This document shows, piece by piece, positions 31,783-39,950 of a stretch of DNA of 64,000 nt (the first letter of the stretch is position 1; each line of letters begins with the position of its first letter). A program made the position numbers and the translations under genes. The notes under the pieces were generated by a model. The model was given only the letters and a program-made list of their open reading frames with translations, ran no database searches and was not told the origin of the DNA. Source of the stretch: Gastranaerophilus sp944325835 (GTDB taxonomy: Bacteria; Cyanobacteriota; Vampirovibrionia; Gastranaerophilales; Gastranaerophilaceae); contig OZ007029.1 in NCBI GenBank assembly GCA_963931575.1, positions 1,612,001 through 1,676,000 on the forward strand. Reading direction: 5' to 3'.

Positions 31783-33120
31783 ATGAATATTTTGCAGGAA
31801 TTTGAAACAATAACCGCGATAGCGACGCCAATCGGTACCGGCGGAGTAGGTGTAATAAGGATTTCAGGCGACAAGACTTATGAAATTCTTGAAAAAATTT
31901 ACAACAAAACCGCACTTGAAGCCGGAAGGATTTCGCACGGCTGGATTTTGGACGGAGAAAAGAAAATTGATGAAGTGCTTGTACTGCCGTTCAAAAAACC
32001 GCACAGCTATACGGGTGAAGATGTTGTTGAAATCCACTGCCACGGCGGGATTAATGTTGTCAAAAATATTCTTGATTTGATTATTAAAAACGGCGCGCGA
32101 ATTGCGGAAAAGGGCGAGTTTACCAAACGTGCGTTTCTGAATAAAAAAATGGATTTATCGCAGGCAGAAGCCGTGGCTGACCTAATTCATGCCAAGACGA
32201 AAAATTTTGCCAGACAGTCAGCCAAAAACCTATCCGGAGTTTTAGCGGAAAAAGTTAAAGAAATTCGCGCCGAAATCTTTACGGTTTTGTCACGGATAGT
32301 TGCGGGAATTGATTTCCCTGAAGACGTTGCTGAGCCTGAATATTCGTATCTGATTGAAAATTTTGAACGGATTATCAAAGAGATTGACAAAATTCTTGAG
32401 GGGGCAAAATCTTCAAATATAATGCGTCAGGGGTTAAAAATTGCGATAGTAGGGCGCCCGAATGTCGGCAAGTCCTCGCTTTTCAATACATTATTGAACC
32501 TTGAGCGTGCAATTGTTACCGATATTGCCGGCACAACGCGGGATGTTTTGAGAGAGAACCTTGACTGGGATGTGCCGATTACATTAATCGACACCGCCGG
32601 AATCCGCGACACGCAAAATGTGGATAGGGTTGAAGAAATCGGGATTGAATATTCAAAAAATGCTGTGGAAGAGGCAGACTTTGTCATTTTTCTCTACGAT
32701 GCCCATGCCGGCTACTGCGCGGAGGATAAAGAAATTTTCAAGCTTCTGGAGGGCAAAGAATACATAATCGTGGCAAACAAAATTGATTTAGGCGCAAAAG
32801 AGATTATCAAAGACGCCCTGCCGATTTCAACCTACACAAAAGAAGGTTTGGAAGAGTTAAAAAACAGGATTAAAAAGTACAGTTATAATTTTTCAAATGA
32901 GGATATGGAGTTTACAACCAATATTCGCCAGCAAAATTGCCTTGAAAGCTGTCGTGAGTCACTGATGAATGCATTAGTATCTGCAAGAAACCACGAACTA
33001 CAGGACTTAATTTCCATAGATCTCAAGTCATCACTGCTTTTCCTCGACGAAATCACCGGTGAAGTGATAACAGATGAAATTTTAAATAATATCTTTGAAC
33101 ATTTTTGTATAGGCAAATAA
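31783..33120 (+). CDS. mnmE: tRNA modification GTPase MnmE
   Basis: This 445-residue protein works with MnmG to place the aminomethyl-type modification on wobble uridine 34. The N-terminal formyl-THF-binding domain starts DTIAAIATP-like (FETITAIATPIGTGGVGVIR). A helical domain follows, then the G domain with GRPNVGKS (224-231), TDIAGTTRD, DTAG and NKID. The C-terminus is the invariant CIGK. The start at 31783 is preferred to one six codons earlier because it matches family N-termini. No ribosome site is visible, and an AATAAT box ends 6 bases before, so the mRNA may be leaderless. A terminator follows directly. Confidence 0.95.
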   Translation: MNILQEFETITAIATPIGTGGVGVIRISGDKTYEILEKIYNKTALEAGRISHGWILDGEKKIDEVLVLPFKKPHSYTGEDVVEIHCHGGINVVKNILDLIIKNGARIAEKGEFTKRAFLNKKMDLSQAEAVADLIHAKTKNFARQSAKNLSGVLAEKVKEIRAEIFTVLSRIVAGIDFPEDVAEPEYSYLIENFERIIKEIDKILEGAKSSNIMRQGLKIAIVGRPNVGKSSLFNTLLNLERAIVTDIAGTTRDVLRENLDWDVPITLIDTAGIRDTQNVDRVEEIGIEYSKNAVEEADFVIFLYDAHAGYCAEDKEIFKLLEGKEYIIVANKIDLGAKEIIKDALPISTYTKEGLEELKNRIKKYSYNFSNEDMEFTTNIRQQNCLESCRESLMNALVSARNHELQDLISIDLKSSLLFLDEITGEVITDEILNNIFEHFCIGK

Positions 33121-33146
33121 AAAGCTCCCGAAAGGGAGCTTTTTTG
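33120..33146 (+). terminator. Rho-independent terminator of mnmE
   Basis: AAAAGCTCCC-GAAA-GGGAGCTTTTTT. Because it is symmetrical it may also serve the convergent gene ending at 33155. Confidence 0.85.
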
Positions 33147-33154
33147 TTTAATCT

Positions 33155-34072
33155 CTACGCGTTATGTGAACGAAGCTTTTGCGCCATTGCGATTTTAGCT
33201 TTTTCATTATTTATGCGTCTTTGATTGATAATGTCCATTTGCAAATCCTTAATATCCTTAAAGTTTTGGGCTGCAACTTTGTTCTTTTGTGCGCTGTGGT
33301 CAAATGCGTGAGCCAACGCTCCAACGACAACCGCGAACGGTGCCAGGGCTAATGCATATTTACCGACGCTCTTCACTGAAGAAGGCGTATTTTGCGCTAT
33401 ACTTCTACAGCCTGATGCTAAAGAATCTACAAATGAGTTTTTATTAAATTTTTCACCGAATTTCGTCATATTTTTTTGCATATTAACAACTGTTTTTGAT
33501 GAAATTCTGTCTGTTAAAGCTGAAATACCTTTCGGGATATAATGAGCTGCTGCGAACGCTGCGCCGATAGTTGCAAGCATTGTAGTACCCGGATGTTTTT
33601 TCTCAAAGTTTCTTACACCTTCAGAGGCTTTAGAAGCTTCTCTTTTTGCAAGAACTGTTCCGTCAACGATTGCAAAAAGTCCTGCAAGGCTCAGGGCACC
33701 GGCAAGTCCTACTGCTGTTCTGGCAGCTGCACCGTGTAAATTTTTACCGATAGTTTTAAAGAATTTTGTTGTTAAACCTTTTGGTGAACCTTCTGCAAGT
33801 TCTTTTGCAACGGTTTTACCGTCCATACCGCGGGAAGCAATTGCGCTGTTAATACCGCATAATACAGGGATTGAAGCAATCAAACCGTTAGAAATCTGCT
33901 GATGTTTTTTATCGTTTGTTTGAATTGCAGCACTTTGAACAGCGATTTGTCTGATAGTTTTGTCATCAAGCATTAAAATCGCGTCTTCCTGCTGCCTAAT
34001 CATAGCTTCGCGCGCCTTACGGGCTCTTGATTTACCAAAATCCACACTATTGTTTACGGCTTGAATTTGCAT
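33155..34072 (-). CDS. Membrane protein of unknown function with Asn/Phe N-terminal motif
   Basis: This 305-residue protein starts MQIQAVNNSVDFGKSRARKA at 34072, where GGAAGGTG lies upstream. An ATG five codons earlier has no site. NNSVDFG is one of the clearest forms of the shared N-terminal patch. Four hydrophobic, Ala/Gly-rich segments lie near residues 65-85, 115-140 (AVGLAGALSLAGLFAIVDG), 165-185 and 250-270 (YALALAPFAVVVGALAHAF). No known domain is seen. It is monocistronic, convergent with mnmE and divergent from mtaB. Confidence 0.68.
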   Translation of the reverse strand: MQIQAVNNSVDFGKSRARKAREAMIRQQEDAILMLDDKTIRQIAVQSAAIQTNDKKHQQISNGLIASIPVLCGINSAIASRGMDGKTVAKELAEGSPKGLTTKFFKTIGKNLHGAAARTAVGLAGALSLAGLFAIVDGTVLAKREASKASEGVRNFEKKHPGTTMLATIGAAFAAAHYIPKGISALTDRISSKTVVNMQKNMTKFGEKFNKNSFVDSLASGCRSIAQNTPSSVKSVGKYALALAPFAVVVGALAHAFDHSAQKNKVAAQNFKDIKDLQMDIINQRRINNEKAKIAMAQKLRSHNA

Positions 34073-34163
34073 ATACACACCTTCCATTAGTTACTATATT
34101 ATATCAGGATAAAACCTGTGAGTAAAATTTTTTGCTAACATGAGGGCAAAACCTTAAAAAAAC

Positions 34164-34192
34164 TTTACAAATATTTTTTCTACTTTTATAAT
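34164..34192 (+). promoter_or_regulatory. Promoter of mtaB, leaderless type
   Basis: TTTACA (34164-34169), a 17-bp spacer and consensus TATAAT (34187-34192) lie before the ATG at 34200. Start of transcription would fall on or next to the start codon. Confidence 0.6.
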
Positions 34193-34199
34193 ATCACTT

Positions 34200-35486
34200 A
34201 TGAAAAAATTTTACATCCACACAATGGGGTGCAAGTCTAACCAATTTGAAGCCTCAATAATCATAGAAAATCTTACTTCTAACGGCATGGTGCAGGTAAA
34301 AAATGTTGAAGAAGCCGACTATTTTATCCTGAATTCCTGTACAGTGACGCACAAAAGCGACAATGAAGCGTTTTATCTTCTGCGCAGCGCAAAGCACAAA
34401 AATGCCGGTATTATAAATGTTTTAACCGGATGTATTGCACAGGTGGAAAAAGAAGAACTTTTGACGCGCGACTACATTGACTTTGTAATCGGCAATGATG
34501 AAAAATTAAACATTTTTGACTATATTTCAGGCGGTGAAAAAATCGCGGCGGGCGATATTATGAATATGAAAGATTTTCATAAAGTTGTGCTTTCAGATAT
34601 GACAAAAACCCGTGCAAGCCTGAAAATTCAAGACGGGTGCGACAACCGCTGCACCTACTGCATAATCCCGTTTGCGCGCGGCAAAAGCAGGAGCGCTGAC
34701 AGCAAATTTATTATTGAGCAGATAAACAATTTTGCAGATCACGGTTTCAAAGAAATTGTGTTCACCGGAATACATATCGGGCAATGGGGAAAAGATTTGG
34801 GTCTGGAGCTTTTAGACCTTTTGAAAGAAGTTGAAGAAAAAGCAAAAATCCACCGCTACCGCTTAGGCTCGCTCAATCCGCTTGAAATCACCGATGAAAT
34901 GCTTCATTTTCTGTCAAAATCAGAAAAATTTGCACCTCACTTTCACCTTTCCCTGCAATCGGCCTGCAACAAGACGTTGCGCTCAATGAACCGTTTTTAT
35001 ACTGTTGAATTTTATCTTGAACAGATTGACAGGATAAATTCAATGTTTACTCTGCCGTTTCTCGGAAGCGACATAATCGCAGGGTTTGCGGGTGAAACCG
35101 AAGAGGATTTTGAAACAACACGCCAAAACCTTGAAAAATCAGGGCTTACGCAAATCCATACATTTCCTTATTCCGTTCGTCAGGGAACAGTCGGCGCTGC
35201 GCGTGAAGGACACGTTCCGGAAAGGGTAAAGGAAGAGCGCGCCAATATTATCAAAGAGATTTCAAGACGCAAATATGATGAATTTGTCGCGAGAAACCTC
35301 GGCACCGTACACGAAATCCACGTTGAGAAACGCCCTCAAAAAGCCACGGGGCTTCTCAAGGGCGTTAGCGAGAATTATTTAACAATCGTGACCGACAGCA
35401 AAGATTTAAGCCTGACAAACACACTGCAACAGGTTAAAATCACAGGCGTCAAAGACGGCCAAATCTACGGTGAACTCAGCGCTTGA
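34200..35486 (+). CDS. mtaB: tRNA t6A37 methylthiotransferase, MtaB-like radical SAM enzyme
   Basis: This 428-residue enzyme adds a methylthio group to t6A37 of tRNA. The N-terminal UPF0004 domain holds the second cluster Cys (C11, C47, C78). The radical SAM motif is CDNRCTYC (C147, C151, C154) followed by IPFARGKSRS. The C-terminal segment from about 370 is a TRAM-like RNA-binding domain. The start TMGCKSNQFEA and the PFARG-K-RS patch fit MtaB rather than MiaB or RimO. It may have a leaderless mRNA. The 3' end overlaps the convergent pilin 3 gene by 11 bp. Confidence 0.9.
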   Translation: MKKFYIHTMGCKSNQFEASIIIENLTSNGMVQVKNVEEADYFILNSCTVTHKSDNEAFYLLRSAKHKNAGIINVLTGCIAQVEKEELLTRDYIDFVIGNDEKLNIFDYISGGEKIAAGDIMNMKDFHKVVLSDMTKTRASLKIQDGCDNRCTYCIIPFARGKSRSADSKFIIEQINNFADHGFKEIVFTGIHIGQWGKDLGLELLDLLKEVEEKAKIHRYRLGSLNPLEITDEMLHFLSKSEKFAPHFHLSLQSACNKTLRSMNRFYTVEFYLEQIDRINSMFTLPFLGSDIIAGFAGETEEDFETTRQNLEKSGLTQIHTFPYSVRQGTVGAAREGHVPERVKEERANIIKEISRRKYDEFVARNLGTVHEIHVEKRPQKATGLLKGVSENYLTIVTDSKDLSLTNTLQQVKITGVKDGQIYGELSA

Positions 35487-37093
35487 CACAGACCGTTCGC
35501 CAATTATCCGAATTAGCAATTTTGTATAAGCCGCTTATTCCTCCCAGTATCCAGGTATAAGTTTGACCATTAGTATAAAGTTTTGTGGAGGTAAAGAGAT
35601 TTGCATCCGCAGCATTGATTCCGTCTAAATTAATAAATTGCCTGTTAATATAGACAGAAGCGACTTCTTCTTTTGTTGGAAGGCGATATTCAGTCGATGT
35701 TTTTTCCGTACAGAATTTAGAGGCATTATCCTTATTTACCCCTTCAAACACTGTTGAGAACGGATCAGGCGCGACGACAACACTATCCGACGGATAAAAC
35801 ACGGTAAGGAAACCCTTGTCTTTGCCAAAGGTATTCGGCCCTTTAGAACCGTTAAGGTCAAAGACCATATTTGCGCACATTTTCGGCTGTGAATAATATT
35901 GCCCCGTTTCCCCCATGTTTGCCAGACAGTTTGGATTATAAAATAACAAAATACTTTCACCGTTTGCAGTTTCAAAAGCCGCCGCCTTTGTATTAAGTGC
36001 ACTATATGTTCCGGCAGAGCCCCAATCCACAGATATCATGCCGGAGTTCAAGTGTTCCAAATCAACCGGCATAGAGTTGGATGAACCCACATAATTAATA
36101 TAATTTGAAGTAATTCCGCAATCCTCTATATGCTCACTATCGCAAATATTATTAATCTTCAAAACTTTTGCAAGTCCGTTTGTAATAAAAGTTTCGGCGG
36201 CAGTATCAACACCATCACCGGCACCGGAGGAACTTTCTTCCGTAAGCGTGCCATAACCGTTAAGAGATGGCATAAGAGCAATTGCCTGACTAAAACGCGC
36301 GTAAAGGGTTTTTCTTTGCGTATTCCATGTACGCTCGTTGATATTGCCTGTAAGTGACGGAAGCGTAATCGCCGCCACAACGCCGATGATTGTTAATGAC
36401 AGTAAGATTTCTGCCATAGTAAATGCGCAGTTCTTGACCGACAGATTGGTGACCAAACATAGAACCGGCTCAGCCGGTGTCATCACGAGGAGCCCTTTAG
36501 GGCGACGTGGTGATCCAGTCAACCAATGACGCGTACTCAACGGGATTGCCACGCGGTCTACGACCGCTCGCAATGACGGTATTATTTTAATGTCACCCTG
36601 AACTGCGCGAGCGAGCAGAGGCACTAAGCGAAAACCACGCTTTTCGCGGTGCCGTTTTTCGCGAGTCGAGCAAGACTGGTTCAGCATCTGGCCGGAGTCA
36701 CGTGCTACCGGTATCGTTGGACAGATCCCGAAATAAATTCGGGATGACATATTGGATACCGTCCGACTTGCCACGTCGTCCGCAAGCTCGGATTGCTTAA
36801 CCGCAATCGTTAATTTCTCGCTCGGGTCGCTTTGTGGATGTCGCTCAGCACCTGGAATGTCTACCGTAGTGAATGCGCAACGTTGGTTCTCCCGCCTGTC
36901 AAATTCTACGCAACGATTATCAATCGTTGCTGAATTTGTTCGCTCCCTACGCTCTCGCTCCAGTTGCAATGGCGGCATCGTCCAGTTGCGCGCCCTGCCC
37001 GTTTCGCTCTCGCGAACCGGCGCCGGCGCTTCACATCCGCTAAGAAGGCTCCCCCCCCCCCCCTGCTTTAATACTTACACTCTTACTTTTCAT
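35476..37093 (-). CDS. Prepilin-like protein 3 with very long composite leader, G13 tract
   Basis: The leader ORF starts at 37093, reads MKSKSVSIKA into 13 Gs (37051-37063) and stops at TAG 12 bases later. The pilin frame is open from the tract to 35476 and joins the leader at 12 or 15 Gs. The leader between tract and pilin is about 210 codons. It holds a cassette nearly identical to that of pilin 2, a decayed copy of the pilin start (CAFTTVDIP instead of CAFTMAEIL, 36853-36877), a 159-bp palindromic element and a 99-bp palindromic unit, all without a stop in this frame. The pilin part has CA|FTMAE, the hydrophobic helix, MVFDLNGSKGPNTFGKD, a YRLPTKEEV segment and the ending VCVKR. Starts inside the leader (for example ATG 36978) lack ribosome sites. 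Confidence 0.75.
36479..36577. repeat. 99-bp palindromic MITE-like unit inside the pilin 3 leader
   Basis: Imperfect inverted ends GTCATCACGAG and CTCGCAATGAC enclose GTGGTGATCC and GGATTGCCAC. A similar design (GTCATTGCGAG ... GTGGCAATCC) is familiar from repeated palindromes in many bacteria. Its 99 bp equal 33 codons, and the pilin 3 frame passes through it. Confidence 0.65.
36591..36749. repeat. 159-bp derivative of the 87-bp palindromic element
   Basis: The ends TGTCACCCTGAA and TTCGGGATGACA, the GTTCAGCATCTG arm and the GGACAGATCCCGAA arm are those of the 87-bp family. About 72 bp are inserted in the loop of hairpin 1 (GC-rich, with GCGAAAACCACGCTTTTCGC). The length is 53 codons, and it lies in frame in the pilin 3 leader. 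Confidence 0.75.
37051..37063 (-). repeat. Poly-G tract (G13 on minus strand) of pilin 3
   Basis: Thirteen Cs on the plus strand. Frame fusion of leader and pilin needs 12 or 15. Confidence 0.8.
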
Positions 37094-37210
37094 ATTTTCC
37101 ATCCTTTCTCCGAGTCATAGCTCGGGTTTAATTCTAGAACAGGCTCAGCCTGCAATTCGGTCTTAAACCTTATTAACTTTTTAACTTATTAACTGTCTAA
37201 CTATATCATT

Positions 37211-37239
37211 AGTTTAGCTCATGTTTTTATGTTAGTCAA
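37211..37239 (-). promoter_or_regulatory. Promoter of pilin-like gene 3
   Basis: TTGACT (37234-37239), a 17-bp spacer and TAAACT (37211-37216). The -35 matches the other pilin promoters and the -10 is weaker. The 5' UTR is about 110 bases, longer than at the other loci. Confidence 0.5.
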
Positions 37240-37268
37240 GAGCGGGCGGATAATATCCGCCCGCTCTT
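37238..37268. terminator. Strong 14-bp hairpin after the dnaJ-like gene
   Basis: AAGAGCGGGCGGAT pairs with its complement around a 3-base loop. T-rich sequence follows on the plus strand only. On the minus strand it lies right after the DnaJ stop and just before the pilin 3 promoter, which it probably insulates. Confidence 0.7.
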
Positions 37269-37269
37269 A

Positions 37270-38331
37270 TTATTTTTCTAACTCAGCAAGTTTTTTATAG
37301 AGTTCTATCTGTTCGTCCGTAAGATTTTTTGGAACAACAATTCTGATTTTCGCATTCAGGTAGCCAAACCCGCCTTCTTTTTTCGGCAAACCGAGTTCTT
37401 TAAGACGTAAAGATTGACCGCAGTTAGTCCTAGGCGGAATTGTAATCATAATCTTGCCGTGCGGGGTCGTAATCTCTTTTTTACAACCCAGTACCGCATC
37501 GCTCGGAGAAACATCAACTTCTTTTGTCAGGTTAACTCCGTCAACAGTGTATTCAGGGTCTTTGATATTGACAATGAAATATAAGTCGCCTTTGTTGCCG
37601 TAATCATCAGCCTTACCCTCGCCGCGGACACGTATTTTCTGACCTTCTTTAACGTTTTTCGGAAGTTTAACCTTAATTGTTTTAGGCTCGCTTACAATAC
37701 CGGTACCGCCGCAATTCGGACAATAACCGCCGCCGTTACATTGTCTGCATTTTGACATTTCAGTGTATGTTACGGAAATGGATTTTCCCTCTATAACATC
37801 TTTTACCGTAACATTAAGATTTTTGGTAACGTCAAGGTCTTCGGCTTTCGGTTGTTGAGCCGTGCGTTTACGGCTTGAAGAGGTTCTGCCGCCTGCGGCC
37901 TGAGAAAAATCAAAACCGCCCATTCCGCCCATATTGGAATAAACTCCGCCGGTTGCACCGCCTGCCATCAAATCACCGAACAACGAGCTGAAAAAGTCAG
38001 AGAAACCGCCCTGAGCGCCCATTGAGCCGAAATCAAACTGTTGATAGCCGCCTTGACCGCCGCCAAAATTAAAATGTTCAAACCCCGGAGGCGGTGTGTA
38101 ATCCGCTCCGCCCTGCCAGTTAGAGCCAAGGCTGTCATAACGTTGGCGTTTTTGCTTATCAGAGAGAACTTCATAAGCTTCATTAATATCTTTAAATTTT
38201 GCTTCAGCCTCTTTTGTTTTATTAACATCAGGGTGATACTTACGTGCAAGTTTTCTGTATGCGGATTTGATTTCAGAATCCGTCGCACCGCGTTTGACAC
38301 CGAGTATTTCATAGTAGTCTTTGTATTTCAT
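37270..38331 (-). CDS. DnaJ/CbpA-type co-chaperone with a reduced zinc centre
   Basis: This 353-residue Hsp40 has a J domain (residues 1-70) with the HPD motif (RKYHPDVNK). A long Gly/Phe-rich region spans 80-150 (GGGQGGYQQFDFG, GGFSDFF). A substrate-binding beta domain with only one pair of zinc motifs (CRQCNGGGYCPNCGGTG, about residues 208-224) follows, where DnaJ has four CxxCxGxG repeats. The final C-terminal domain ends in FGYLNAKIRIVVP. It would stimulate DnaK ATPase. The half zinc centre places it between DnaJ (type I) and CbpA (type II). grpE and dnaK are not in the window. Confidence 0.88.
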   Translation of the reverse strand: MKYKDYYEILGVKRGATDSEIKSAYRKLARKYHPDVNKTKEAEAKFKDINEAYEVLSDKQKRQRYDSLGSNWQGGADYTPPPGFEHFNFGGGQGGYQQFDFGSMGAQGGFSDFFSSLFGDLMAGGATGGVYSNMGGMGGFDFSQAAGGRTSSSRKRTAQQPKAEDLDVTKNLNVTVKDVIEGKSISVTYTEMSKCRQCNGGGYCPNCGGTGIVSEPKTIKVKLPKNVKEGQKIRVRGEGKADDYGNKGDLYFIVNIKDPEYTVDGVNLTKEVDVSPSDAVLGCKKEITTPHGKIMITIPPRTNCGQSLRLKELGLPKKEGGFGYLNAKIRIVVPKNLTDEQIELYKKLAELEK

Positions 38332-38401
38332 AAAATAATCTCCTACAGTAATGATAATACAAAAACCGGGTGTTTTTATTAAAATTAATTATTTTTTAAT
38401 A

Positions 38402-38446
38402 ATAAAGCAGTTCTCCATCGCCCCGCCCCGCGTCTTTCTCGGGCAT
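38402..38446 (+). repeat. Dispersed element, copy B (related to 12209-12391)
   Basis: ATAAAGCAGTTCTCCATCGCC and CTTTCTCGGGCAT bracket 45 bp, ending exactly at the stop codon of the acyltransferase gene. The ends match copy A with few substitutions. Confidence 0.5.
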
Positions 38447-39169
38447 TTACACAGCAGCGTTTTTTTCTGCTGTGAGGTTTGGTTTCGGCATAATTTCAGT
38501 ATATTCGGCGTGCTCCGAAATTGCTTTACTCCACTGATACAAAATCTCATCCGTATCAAGTTCATAAGATATCGGTTTGCAAATATGAAGCGACACGTTT
38601 TTCTTTTGTTTCGGATTATTTTTATCCGGATAGCCGTCCCATTTGCCAATTGCAACAGGTACGATGTCCGCTTTTGCTTTTTTAGCGATTACAACAAATC
38701 CGCGTTTTAAATCATCAAGTTTCCCGTAAGGACGTGTTCCGCCTTGAGGGAAAACCCCCAGCGACCAGCTTGTACTCAAAATATCTTTAACAGTTTTAAA
38801 CGTTGCTATTTCCGGTTTTTCTCTGTCAACGGCAAAAGCTCCGAGGCGTTTGACAAGCCAGTTTCTTTTATCTGTTTTTTCAAACAGTTCTTTTTTAGCC
38901 ATATAAGCAACGGGGCGCATAACAGCCAGCGTAACCATTGGCGGATCAAGTTCGGAAACGTGGTTTGCCGCATATATAAGCTTATTTGCCTTTTTATGCT
39001 TAGGCAAATTTTCACGACCGGTAATCGTGTAATTATAGTACTTATTCATAAACGGGATTACCATAAAGTAGATTACACCATAATAAAATATGGTTCTGAA
39101 AATATTGTACTCCCGAGCGTATCTTCTGTTAAAATTTCTAGGCTGTTTTCCCACTTTTTCATTCCTCAT
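38447..39169 (-). CDS. 1-acylglycerol-3-phosphate acyltransferase-like protein (PlsC family)
   Basis: This 240-residue protein has an N-terminal hydrophobic segment (IFRTIFYYGVIYFMVIPFM). Acyltransferase motif I is present as NHVSELDPP (H-x4-D), with GAFAVDRE and FPQGGTRPYG in place of the usual FPEGTRS. It would acylate lysophosphatidic acid, or another lyso-lipid, at the membrane. It overlaps the upstream paralogue by 11 bp. A second gene copy suggests different acyl or acceptor preference. The extra Gly in motif III is unusual. Confidence 0.85.
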   Translation of the reverse strand: MRNEKVGKQPRNFNRRYAREYNIFRTIFYYGVIYFMVIPFMNKYYNYTITGRENLPKHKKANKLIYAANHVSELDPPMVTLAVMRPVAYMAKKELFEKTDKRNWLVKRLGAFAVDREKPEIATFKTVKDILSTSWSLGVFPQGGTRPYGKLDDLKRGFVVIAKKAKADIVPVAIGKWDGYPDKNNPKQKKNVSLHICKPISYELDTDEILYQWSKAISEHAEYTEIMPKPNLTAEKNAAV

Positions 39170-39815
39170 ACTTAAATCCGGTCAGCTTTTCTATTGATGC
39201 AATCCAGCTTTTAACCATATCTTCCACATTATCACTGTAAGGTATTACCTCACCTATTTTAACAATTATTTTACCGAAAAAAGGCAATTTTTTCTTTTCC
39301 TGCGTACCAAGTATACCTATTGGTAAAATCCCGCATTTAGTAACTTTAGCAAGGTTTGCGAACCCCTTGGAAACATTTTTAATAACGCCGTATTCACCGC
39401 GTGTTCCCTGCGGGAAAAGCCCCAGAACCCAATCGGTTTTTTTAATTGACATTGCAGTTTTAATCGTAGACGCGCCGAGTTTTTCGCGATTTACCGCGAA
39501 TGCACCGAGCCAGTCCATCCACCAGCGCAGCAGGGGTTTGTCAAAAAGTTCCTTCTTCGCCATAAAGCTTACGCGTCTTGGCAATATCGCACACAAAAGC
39601 GGCGGGTCAAGATTAGAAAGGTGGTTTGCGCAGACTATGTATTCATTATCCTCAGGAACATTTTCCCTGCCGTAAACCTCCAGCCTGTAGACGACTTTAT
39701 ACCAGAACATATAAATCCAACCGCACACTAAAATCTGCCAGAAGGTTCTGAACTTATTAAATTCGGATGCGTCACGTTTGGAGTAATTTCTTTTTTCTTT
39801 TGCCAAGATAAACAC
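39159..39815 (-). CDS. 1-acylglycerol-3-phosphate acyltransferase-like protein (PlsC family)
   Basis: This 218-residue paralogue of the next gene has an N-terminal helix (FWQILVCGWIYMFWYKVVY), NHLSNLDPP (H-x4-D), LGAFAVNREKLG and FPQGTRGEYG. The family transfers an acyl group to the sn-2 position of lysophosphatidate in phospholipid synthesis. Motif III has FPQGTR in place of FPEGTR. It is the first gene of a two-gene unit. The intergenic region to the divergent phosphohexomutase gene is 135 bp. Confidence 0.86.
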   Translation of the reverse strand: MFILAKEKRNYSKRDASEFNKFRTFWQILVCGWIYMFWYKVVYRLEVYGRENVPEDNEYIVCANHLSNLDPPLLCAILPRRVSFMAKKELFDKPLLRWWMDWLGAFAVNREKLGASTIKTAMSIKKTDWVLGLFPQGTRGEYGVIKNVSKGFANLAKVTKCGILPIGILGTQEKKKLPFFGKIIVKIGEVIPYSDNVEDMVKSWIASIEKLTGFKYEE

Positions 39816-39950
39816 CTCTTTAAACTCTCTACATTATACACAAAATATTATTTTTTGTCATTTAATAATCTATTTTTCATTATAATATGAAAAAATATTT
39901 TACTTTGTGTTATAATTTTTCAAGAAATTAGAAAAAGGGAGATGTGATAT

